Source: Apostichopus japonicus (taxonomy: Eukaryota > Echinodermata > Holothuroidea > Aspidochirotida > Stichopodidae). From it: a stretch of DNA of 64,000 nt. The notes below the pieces were generated by a model, which worked only from the letters and a program-made list of their open reading frames with translations, ran no database searches and was not told the origin of the DNA. Of this stretch, positions 33,501 through 45,500 are shown in pieces. Every line of letters begins with the position of its first letter. Position 1 is the stretch's first letter. The position numbers and the translations under genes are program-made. The stretch covers positions 11,788,001 to 11,852,000 of the forward strand of contig NC_092562.1 of assembly GCF_037975245.1 (NCBI RefSeq). Direction: 5' to 3'.

Positions 33501-36500
33501 CTCTCACAACAAAACAAATATTGTGGTTTTACTGTTCCCATTTTAGATATTGCTGCATACAATATCACGTCGTGATTGTGCAGTATGACAATGCACGAAC
33601 AAGACAAATCCCTCACTATGAATTGTATATATTGTGATGATTTTGTCATTGCATAATGCTAATTTGTTTCCGGTATATCCACTTTGTGTTCCCAATGTAG
33701 ACCTGTCTGGAGTCCGCTAAGTTATTACCCCTCCAGGAGAAAAAAAGGATCATGCCCCCCCCCATTCATTCTCAAATGGGGTCATTGGAACCGGTGACAT
33801 TTACCAGTGGATGCAGTGACATTAGAAGCAATGAAACCTAGCATCTTGAAGGTTGTGGGTTGTAGCCCAGGCTGTTGAAAGTAAAGTGGGTTGTATTCCA
33901 GGAAATATTTAGTAAAAGGAAAGGTTCATAAATTTGCTCCCATATGGTACCCATTTCCATGTTGGTCGGTCCCCAGATACTGGTTCATAACAAATTTAAC
34001 CAAAACCCAACTTGGCCTTTACTATAGAGGCATACCTACACCCTAGGTTATACTATGTCCAGTATATACTGTACTGTAGGCTATGCAGGCCTGCAGTCAT
34101 ATATATGGTAATACTGTTAACAACCTGTGAACTGATTCATACAACAAAGCTGCATATTAATATTTACCACGTATATATACTAAAGTCACTTTCAAATGAA
34201 CACATGCAATTTTTTCCACAATGCATTTTTAGGGATGTTACTGCTGTTGGTGATGTGAGGAGATGTTCAATCAATGCACACGGATGAGATACGCTCAGGT
34301 TCCAACTGCAATGTTATTAAATATGCAGATGATACTGCTGTTTCCTGCAGAATCAGTAAAAGCACACACTGTAAAGATCAAGATGAATATCAGTACTTTA
34401 TTTCTAGAATTTTTAGCTTGTGTGAGCAGAAAAATCTAATTTTGAATCCAAATAACTCAAAAGAAATCTTGTTTGAAAATATAAATGTTAAGCACAAAGG
34501 TTTAATGAATGTTAAAGAACAGAGAACTTTAATTCAGGGCTCGTGCGTTGAACGTACCTCTTGCACTATGTATCTAGGAGTGTGCATTGACGATAAGTTA
34601 ACTTTTACAAATCATATCTCGAAAATGTTAGCTAAAGTGTATTATATTGTTTCGACATTAGCATTCACTGTCCCATACTTTTCCTGTGATACAGTATAAA
34701 GGGTGTTCGCGGCGTCTGTCTTGCCGATCCTAGTATATGCGGTTCCGGTATGGTACCATTTTGTACACATTAAAGATAAGAGAAGAATAAGAAGTTTTCT
34801 TAAATTTTGTTCAAAAATTTTCAGGCTTAATTATTGGAATCTTGTACATAGAGTCAATGAATCTGCTAGGAATGAACTGATACGACTTGTCAAAAATATT
34901 CGAACTTAATTCTAACGAACATCCTCTACATTCCAAGCTCAACTCTCTGTGCAATAAAACAAATTACAATTTGAGAAATCCAAATATTACGCCATCTTTT
35001 AGAATTATACTCTTTAAGAACTCGTTTATTTACAGAGTAGCCATTTTTGTACAAAACGGCTCCTTAGATCCCTTATTGTAGCTTTTTGATAATGTTTTAG
35101 AATTTTTACTGTTTAAGAAATCGTTTTATTTAAAGAACAGCCCCCTTTTTGTAAACTGGTAAAGACAGCTTCTTAGATCCTTTGTTGTAGCTTCTTGATA
35201 ATTTTGATAACTTTTGTAACGCTTTTTATGTTTTCACTATTAACTTAGTCTCATAAACTTTTATATGTCTTAACCTGTATTTTGATGTTTTGTATATTTT
35301 TATATTTTTATCCTATTTATAAATTTCTCTGTAAATTTATACTGGAATAAAGAAATGAAATGAGAATGAATGAAATGCATTTTTGGTTCCTTGCTGGAAG
35401 CAAAGAAACCAATGCAGTCAAGTTGGCGTGTGGGAGTGGCGGGAGGGATGGGTTGCTTGAAGCATATGTGTGCGTCTGTGAGACTTGCATGACTTAACAA
35501 CGTAGTGTTGGATATATTTGTTATACTTGCTATGTATCTATGTGTTGTAGTAAGAAGGTGTGTCCTGTAATTTTTGGTGTGGACTTAAATATTAATGAGG
35601 TTATTTGGTCGAATGTAAAAATCTTTACATTGCAATAACTCCAAAACTTAAGTCAGATTGTAAACAAACTTTGCACACAGTTGTTGGTTAATAGCCCTGG
35701 TACTGAACATGTAGGTCTAATTTATTTGGGACCATCTGGGCCAAAAATATTTCCAGGTCCATTTTTTGGCTGGGTGGGCCCAATTTGTTTCCACCTCACA
35801 TGCTATTTAGGACACATTCTTTGGGCCCAAATTTGTGGGGCCCACATTTTTTTACATTGCAGAATTCCACAACCGTAAGTAGGATTGTAGCTAAACTTGG
35901 TATATAATATCTGCCAGTACATACAGACCTGACTATTTTGGGAATGTCTTGGCCCACTAAAAATTCTGGGGCCTTATTTTTTTGCCTTATTTTCTTAGCC
36001 TTATTTTCTTAGCAAATTTTATTAGCTCAACCCTCAATTGTGGGTAGAGCTTATAATGTGATACTGTACAGTAGCTGCGAATATGTCTGTCCCCTTTTAA
36101 AGAGGCATGGTCGTGACGTAGTGGTTTTTAGAATATTCCCTCTGGACGTCAGAGTTCTGTACAGTACATTTCTCTGACGTCACAAAGGTGACGTCACTCA
36201 GTACTTTTTCGAATGATCACCGCAACGTGACGAACATCAGCAACTTTCACCCATTTGCAGTCTGCTACAGTTGTACGTAGGGAAAGTCCAGTACACAATG
36301 CAGGGAGTGACCGTTTATTGACAATAAGGCTACTGTAAATAAGTTATTTTCTTCACAAAGTATGGAACATCCTAGAAAGCGGAAATTAAACCAACGGAGG
36401 TTCACATGGGTTCTTCTTTCCGACGCCTTCGATGAGTGGGTCTGACAGAAAGAAGGTTTCGAGACGAAACGAGGCGAATTTAAAGAAAGTCGAGGGATAA

Positions 36501-39500
36501 GTGACAAAGACTTTATGGTTTCCTCAACACATTGCGGCTTTGCCAAACACCTCCTTGATTGTCATCTCATTGCATGTCGTTTTGCTGGTAAGTGTGTAAC
36601 TTTCAGCATGCATAAACTTTTAAAAATGTTTGATAGACCTAGGTCTTCCATCCACAGGTGAAGAAGTCAAACATTGATGTAGGCCTACAACTGAAACTAA
36701 ATTGCTTGCTCTCGATATAGGTGAAGCAAGGACATATAGTATTCCAAGTACCTTTTAAATATTTGATTAGGAATAGGCTCAGACTGAATTTTCGTTGCTA
36801 TATAGCCTCTTATTTAGGCATAACTTTTTCATGTGGGTTTTATTATGCCAAGGCCTAGCAATGGCCCTCTTTAGAGTTGTTTTTAAGTTATGGACAATGT
36901 CAGCATTGATCATGAACTGAATTAGTTCCAGGTCTTAGTTTCTCAGTTTAAAACTTGTAAGATTGTAGCTGAGTACAATGTATCTGCTCATACAGAGAAC
37001 AAGTGTTAACTGTTAATATCGAACTTCTGGTTACCTCCTCCCACACACACTTTTGTGGGCCGGTTAGGGGGTATGCTAGATTATAGTTACCACATACAAG
37101 TCTATTATCCTTAGGAATCATCTTAACTATTACAGTGGACATATTTGTTCTACAGTGTTGGATAATGAAGGGTATTCAAGTTAATTGCAATACCTTCTTT
37201 AAATTTATTCAATTTGCATATTTTCAGCTCAAACTGATGAAGTAATTAATGCTTAGGGCTGGATTAGTTTGTATCTTATCGTGCATCTTTGTTCTACTGT
37301 GGATCATGTTATAAAAAATTATATTGTTTTGCTGTCACCTAATGGTTATGTAATTCAGGTGTTCTTCTCATCCAGTGAGACTGTAGAGTGATTAAATTGA
37401 CAGATTAGTTCAGTATTCATTCACATTTATTTCAGGCTGCCAGAAGAACAGGTTTCTTGTTCAAAAGTACCATATGCAACAAATCAACCTGTTAATGCAT
37501 CAACCCAGACTGAAGATAGTGAAACTTGCACATTAGTATCGAGCAGTAAGTATTTTTTATGGTGATATAATGTAAGTTATAATATGATTCGTGTTCGATG
37601 GTGGTTTTCTTATTTAGAATAACATAAAAAAGTTAGATGTTTTGCCATGTAATAACCCTGGCAAATTCAACGAAGGCTAAAAAATATTAGCGATTCTAAA
37701 TCCCAAAATATGTTCCAGGAGAATTTTTGTTTTCAATGACAAATCTTGTGGAAAGTACTGTGTTGTAAAATTTCAAAAATATGCACTGTCAGCCGTAATT
37801 GTAACCTGGATTTATATGTAGGCTACATACAAAAAATGATATAAAAACAGGTTGCTCCCTATCAGGGGGCATAAAGGTCACTTCAATTGGACAACTGTTG
37901 TGAATATTATTGATAGATCACATATGTTCATTAGTAGTACTATTCTTATCAATGAGCTATCACTGATGCTGGTATATACTTAACCAATATGTAATGATAA
38001 TTTCATACTCTCTTTGACAGACCAAACACCAGAGATATCTACTTGTCCCACAAAGCCAAATACAGGACAAAGATTGCCAAACCAATCTCAAACAGTTCCA
38101 ATGGCTCAGTCAACACCAGGTGAAAATTATTGTACTTCTTTTTTTTTTAATTGACTGAAGTTGTTTCTTGTGCTATGTTTACAATTTGCTTAACATACCA
38201 AACAAGAGATGATTTCATTGCAAATTCATATTTTCCATTCAGTGAAGAATATGTTAGTTTTGCAATGCAGCCATTGGACTAGTGTAGTTTAACTTTAAAT
38301 TAGTGTCATGCTTAGGGAAATTCAGATATATAGGGACAAAAGCCACAGAACTATAAAATGTCTTGGGTAAAGGGTTGGGATAATTTTATGCATAACACAC
38401 TTGCTGGTTTTCCACCAATCACCAAAATTGTCCAAAACTTCTTGGAATCCATCCCAAATGTCATATGCAAAATATCACCTACCATTTGACTCTTTTGGGT
38501 TCGGTTTGGTTGTGTTGACTTTGGTGTAGTTATTGTGGCATCTCAATGACCAAAATGAATACCACATACAAAGGAACTATGTCCTCCCTTTTTTATATTT
38601 CACTTTCATCCTTTTTTCTACATTCCAGTTTCTGGAGTGGTGTCAAGCCTTTTCCCCCTTAGCCTTCTGCTATGTACTGAGTATCAAATATTACATTCCT
38701 AAGTTGATTTCATTTGTTATTTTGATACAGCAGCAGCAGTATTACCTCATCCATTGGAAGCCATCAATAAAACAGTAAGGCGAACCTTGTCGAAACAATT
38801 TCTACCAACTATATCACCAATATTGGGACCAACATCAGATGGTGTTATTCATGGAGATTCTGATTCTGAGGAAGAGTAAGTATTTCCCTTTTCTCCTCTA
38901 TTATTCCCCTTTCTATCTTCTTTCCCCTATTCTATTTACTTATTATATTCTCACATAGTAATGACAGATTTTTTTACTTTTGTAAGGCTCCATGAAATTA
39001 TATCTTGAGATCTTTATATTGCCACCCAAGTCTTTAAACCAATCATTGTTTTTAAGGGAATTGATGATAGATATGTTCATACATAACCACATTCCCATAG
39101 CATTTTGTATAGCAAGATACAGTAAGGTGTTTTTCAATGATGTCATTTTTTTCGTGAATGCATGTGAAAACAATGGCAATTTTCATAGGAAAGGAAACCT
39201 TTCCAATAATACCTACCACTATGGTATTTCAGACTACCCACTGTGATTAAGAGGGAAGGGCTCAGCCATTCAAAATATGTTCAATCAATGTTATGTCAAG
39301 TTAGAGATAAGATATTGGAATTTTTTGAAGTAAGAATATATCGGATACATTTAGATATAAATTCATTTGGTTGAAGATATAGTCTCATTAGTAGGAGTTG
39401 TACGTGAATCACCAGTTAACTACAGGTTTGCATGATGCGTTGCCTAGCTGGTTATATTCAATTGCTGGAGTCATATTAGAACAACTTAGATGAAGACTTA

Positions 39501-42500
39501 TAACTACAAACATGTTGCTCTGTTCAGTAGAAAGTGGTGTGAGTAAAATATGTGCTTTGACAGCCCTTGCAACTGCCTGTTTTTATTACTTTCTTGAAGG
39601 TCGTTTCACAGTGATGAAGAAGATATTGCAGCCATATCCCATGGTGAAGAAGAACTATTGTGAATTGATGAAGGGTGAGTATACAGTAAAGACTATCACA
39701 AGTAACTCCATGGAAGATTTTATGGATACAGTTATCACTAATATCAGTTTAATTTAAATATAACCTGCAAGTTCACAAAGCTGTACAGTGTGGAGCCAGC
39801 CATACCATCAAGTGAGGAACTATTTTCAGTAAATCAGTAAAAGTCAGCTAAGGCCTACAGTTTCATCCAGGCCCTATTCCATATCCTTAGTGATGTTTGG
39901 GTTTTAATCCTTTTTAAATACTCTGCTAAATGTGCATTATTAGGTCAGAAATAACAACTTTGGCCATTGAAAATTCCAATATATTCCATGCTTTACCAGA
40001 GCTTTACAAAACATTCATTACGATGTTCCCTGCATATAGAAAATAATACCAAGTGTACCCTGTTTTGGGCAAGAACAACAAGGGAGATTGAATATGTACA
40101 GAAGTTGGTAATGCTAGCCATACTGAACGCTCCTTTGCACAAATTCATGATCAAACAGACAGTGTACTATTTCAGTGGTCAAGCCAAATTTGTCTTCACA
40201 CAGGAAAGTATTGTTGGCCATTAAAACACTTGTGTATACAACCATATGGTGACTGTCAATGATTAGGTGCACTCAAGGATGATTCCTTATGCCAGTATTG
40301 TCAATTTGGGGAAGTTTATGCTATCAAGTAACAAAGTTTTAAAGAGTGTGAAGACTCACACATAAACAAAGTCTAAGCTGGTAATCTGACCAAGTCTCAA
40401 TTGAAGTGTTAGATAACACCATTGCTCCCAGAAAATATGCACACAGCTTGCTACCTTTGGTAATTAGACACCAGTGTACAGTCAGTACAAACAGCTGTGA
40501 TCAATAACCACAACACAGTGTAAAAACGATACAGCGATGGGGGCGGGGGGGGGGGGTGTTAGGTATATAAATATTTTGAAAGAGAAAAATGCTAAATTTA
40601 AAAGTTATTCTTCTTTCTGAGAGCTGACCATGGTGGTTGTGCTTCAAACTTGCTACTAGAGAACATGATACATGTGAAAATAGAGGTTACCCCCTGCCCC
40701 CCCCCTCACAGTATCTCCCTATTTGATGCCCCTTTCATTTCATACGAACCACCCTTCCGCCAACCCCCACCCAAAGAAAAATAAATACCATGACTGAATT
40801 TTGTGCCTCTGCACTTACTTTACAGTTCCCACAGTACTGATGCAAATAGGCTTCCATGATCTATCAATATACCTGTTCACTGAATTTTTGGATTTTATTT
40901 TTACAGAGAAATACTGCCCAATGAAACTGTAGAGAGTGAGGTGTTTCCTCCAGAGCTTGAGATGGACTCCTCAGAACTGCAGAGTGAAGAGTCTCTTCCA
41001 GATAACTGCCCCTCAAGGGGAAAATTTTGATTTAATTGAGGAAGAGAAATGTGTAGTATCTTTAAACAAATTGTTAGAACTATTGAATTTAATTCATGGG
41101 GAGTACTGCACACACACAAATTGTACTAGAACCTTATGTTATCAATGGAGTGCTATTGGTACAGCAATTATTTTTTCTTGGAAGTGTGAGGATGGCCATG
41201 TGTGTGGAAAATGGTATTGAAAAAACAGATTTTGTGGTATTTTCAATTTTCGTCAGCTGTAACCATTTAAGGAAACAATTATTCTAAAATGGCCTCGTAT
41301 TTTAAAGTGTCCAATGTTTTTTTTTTTTTGTAAGCAACACAACATTTCTACGTGTTCAAAGGTTGTATGTCACTCCAGCTGTTAAAGCTACCTGGCAGAA
41401 GGTACAAAAGGCAGAATTCTGCAAACTTAAAGACAGAGGTTTATGTGTAGCAGGAGATGCTAGAACAGACTCCCTTGGTCATTGTGCCCAATACTGTACT
41501 TACAGCTTCATGGATGAAGATTCTTCCAAGATTTTGCATTAAGAGGTAGTTGATGTTAGGGAAGTAGGGGGGAAAAGTCCAAACATGGAAAGAGTTGGAT
41601 TTGAAAGAGGATTGGACTTTCTAATGAAAACATTTAAAATCTGTGAAGTAGTGACAGATGCTCATGTTCAGATAAAGGCACTGCTAAAAAATTGTCCAAA
41701 ATATGATGGAATTTCTCATCAAGTGGATGTTTGGCATGGAGCAAAAAACCTTGTAAAGAAACTCTCTAATGTAGCAAATGCCAAGGAGAACACTGACCTT
41801 CACTTATGGATTCCTGCTATACGAAATCATTTCTGGTACTCCGCTAAAGAGTGCGGCGGTAATGATATCAAAATAAAGTCAATTTTTCTGTCACTTCTTC
41901 ACCACATTGTAGACGAACACCAGTGGTTGCTGTCAATTGATGGTACACCTGGTGAATGTAGTCGACGACCACAGTAAGCCTTATCTGAAGAAGGGATCAC
42001 CTTCACATGACGCTCTTAGGTCTGTAATACTCAAGAATCAATTTCTTAACACTCTTCCATATTATACAAATTTCAAGCACACTGGTTCTCTTGAATCCTT
42101 TCACAATCATATGCTAATGTATGCTAATAAACGTTGTGCTTATTCTTATGATGGATATGTAACTAGAATGCTGCTGGCTGCAATTGATCACAACTATCAC
42201 ATTGAACGAGCATATGATTCAACTGCTGATGGCAAACCAATGTATCGGGCGAAATATAGTAAAAGATCTAAACAATGGGCGCCTCAAAAAGTCAAAGTGC
42301 CTAAGGATTTTGGTTACATTCCTGAATTAATGAAAACTGTCTTTCTGCTTAGACAAGAGAATCAGTGCCATTTATCAGCCAGAGTAGTTCTACCTGAAGA
42401 TCACCCAAAAAACATCAAACCAAATATTGGCAGTGCTCCAAAGCCTAGTATGAGTGTTTTACTTGCACAGTACCAGTCTAGATTTGCAAGTTCAGCTGAC

Positions 42501-45500
42501 ATGGGACATTCCAAAAATGCAGTTTTATTTCACTTGATTTGTTATTGATTATCACCCTAATGGCTAGGAGAGATGTTACATAAAGTTAAGTCTTGATGTG
42601 TACTATTAATTTACTACACTTATTTAAAGTATATAAAGAGTTATTTAAAGACTCCCTACTTTACTAGTTCATTTGATTTAAATCCACTTTATTATTATAT
42701 ATGTTACAAGTCAAGCAAAGCATGTTTTTTGATTTTCATGTCAAAACTAAATAACATTCAATACCATTTTATCCTTGTAACACACTGTAAACATGTCATT
42801 TGATTGATGCCTTAAAGTCTTAAGTATTGCCATAAAGTTTTGCATGCATCGGAGGTGTCAAACTGCAGTCTTATCGAGTGGTGAGTAGCATTTAGTCAGA
42901 ACTTCTATCTAGACTTAAAACTTAATATTGTAATGGTTTAACATGCAAGTCAATAGGGCTTTTAGTAGGGTTATGACGTTCTAGTATCTTTTTTTAGACT
43001 ACCTACTGTAGTCCTGCCCCTGTAATTGAAACTCAGCTGTTTAAGAGGTTATTTATCAAAATTCAAAGTAGTACAAGCTTGGCAACTTGGTCTGATAGCA
43101 TTCGTGGTTTTAAACTGTCTATAACACATCTCAATGGCTGTGATAATACTTCATTATTGAGAGAAAGAAAAGAGAATACATTGTCATCAACTAAATTTGA
43201 ACTTGTTATACCTTTATTTCGAGTGCTCACATCTGTATTATTTGCATCAGCATTTGCTATTTGCCACCTACATTCCAACTTTTTATACCTTTCAAAACAA
43301 GAAATAAATATTTTACCTTAAGCATAATTTGCAAACTTCTTTCACACCTTGGAAAAACTATAACACCCCTTCCACTCCACCCTGCTTAGGTTAACACTCT
43401 CTATAAACTTGAAAACCATGAAATAATCAGTTAACCTTCAACAATGTTTCACTGAACGAAAACTCCTACCACAGCCCCACCCACCATTATCCCACATTGG
43501 TTACTACTGTCTATAAACATAAGAAAAGAAATTACCATCACTCTACCAAAGGTTGTTGATAGGATTGAAAACCTTATCGCAAACCATGAAATAATCAGTT
43601 AACCTTCAACAATGTTTCACTTCTTGGAGTAACAGTAACCCCTCACCCCTCCCCCTGCTCTTCTCCCATTGCCCCACTCTTATCACTATCACTGTGCCAA
43701 TATGGTTTCTTTTCAAATTGTTTTCTCTCTTAATCGATGAGGTTGTTGCCAGGATTGAATCCTACATATTGTCCGTCCACAGATGGAAATCTTTCCCTTA
43801 TCTTTGAGATGCAACAGGATGGCAATACCATTCTATTCCCTCTACCTAGACGACCAAACTTCCAGTAAATAAAATTTCTGTAAGCATAATGTCTGTAGTT
43901 CCTGTTGGTTCTGTTCTCTTCCAAAGCAAGATCATCCTCTCGCATACGCATGTTTACGCCCAAGATGTGTGCATTAAGGCAAATATCCCTAAATGCAACT
44001 GAGTAGGTTACACATTGTTGCACCCTGTTTGTGCAGCACTTCTTTTCAACATCAGTTAGCATCTCTAAACATTGGAGGCATTTGCACCATGAAGGGACTT
44101 CACGAGAAGCAGTCACTTCCTCATTCTGGTTTGGCGCAGTGAGATCACTGTGAGCATCTGGGTTTCTGCGGAGAAGCTCTACTGCAACCTGCTCTAACTG
44201 TTCTCGTGACAATCCTTGTACATACATCTGTTGGACAATTGAAAACAGCTTATTTCTTCAGTACAATCATGAACATATTAAGGGATAGCAGGGAAATTGG
44301 TTGCTAGTAAAGATGCAGGTTATTTTTGGGGGTCAAACTCACTACATCATAGCACTCTGAATGGTGAAATTTTGAATTTTGCTATTTTGTGAATGCATGT
44401 GGAGCACAGCAGATGAAAATAATCACAAAGATGCATTTTGATGGCATTCTTAACACAGAAACCTTCACAGTGTGGAATTAATCTTATCCAAAAAATTGTC
44501 ACATTTTCAGCCACTGGAATATCCCTTTAAGATGGAATTGAACACAAACATTTCATTTGATTTTATACCAAAAAAATTCCGACTGCAGCCATTCATGTGA
44601 AACGAAAAATAATACTCATCTTGATAGATAACTAGTTTGGTTATCACTGAAAGAGACAAAAAGTGGTTTTCTTTGATTTCACAAAGACTGACATTCCTCA
44701 GAAGCTATACTTTTATTTTCTAATCTTTATTTACTTAAAACCTTGAAATCTGACATATTTTGGAATGTTAAATTTTTAGCTGGAAATGTATTATGAGTTA
44801 TAGTTTTCATTAAACTTTAATATTTTGAATGAATAACTGGTGTGGATAAATTACTTTGGGATTACGAATTGGGGGGGGGGGGTTCAGCACAATCATCATG
44901 CATGGTGACATCACATAGTTTGCTTCTGTTAAGGAACTTCGTAAACCTGTAAGATTAGCTGCAATCTGAAAATCACTCTCTGGAGATCTGATGGTGTGTC
45001 TGACACTAATGTGTCCAATTGCACCAATGTATGTGTGACAACATTCTTTGTTATAAGAATTCGGTACAACATAAATTATAAATAGAAAAATAAGCAAATA
45101 TTGGTCTGATAACAGTGGGCATAGTTGCACATTGTTACGTAAACTTGTACAACATTGTGTTATATATATACATCATAATCTGGACAAATTTTGGTCTAAT
45201 AACAGTGGACAGTTGCCCAAATGTTGTGACATAACCTTGTACTACGGTACATTATTATGCATCATAATCTGCATACGGAATGATTTTTGTGGTCTATCAT
45301 CATTAAATAAATGTAAATATTTAGTAAAGTGGAAAGTGTGTGCTATGCCAACCTGAAGTTGAGCTTCATTGTTGTTTGAAGCCACATTCTGCTGCCCAGG
45401 TGCACTATCATCTTCACCGGCTTGCTCATTTGGTGAGACCTCACTATCACTAGTGTCTGACAAATCCTGTATAAAGAAAAAAAATTCAAAGAACACTTAT

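Larger units (their letters stand above)
36362..42548 (+). pseudogene. Kolobok-like transposase, multi-exon, broken
   Basis: Model exons: 36362-36587, 37436-37545, 38021-38119, 38731-38875, possibly 39600-39674, then a long last exon from 40907 to 42548. The N-terminal exon reads M-E-H-P-R-K-R-K-L-N-Q-R-R-F-T-W-V-L-L-S. The middle exons are Ser/Glu-rich (G-D-S-D-S-E-E). The last exon carries a Cys/His-containing block and then the catalytic core: G-D-A-R-T-D-S-L-G-H (GAT at 41456), V-T-D-A-H (about 41,654), D-V-W-H-G-A-K-N and T-G-S-L-E-S-F-H-N (about 42,090), giving candidate D, D and E residues. Breaks: TGA at 36443-36445, a stop in the 39.6-kb exon, a frameshift near 41,025, TAA at 41540-41542 and a frameshift near 41,960. 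It encodes no working enzyme as it stands. Confidence 0.72.

Noticed and set aside
36265-36546. - strand ORF at the left end of the transposon
   Set aside because: It overlaps the + strand transposase exon 1, which has family-like sequence, and it shows no motif of its own.
43063-43321. Overlapping + and - ORFs between the two transposon genes
   Set aside because: They mirror each other, lack a domain and fit neither gene's splice phases; they may be part of a 3' UTR or of an older exon.
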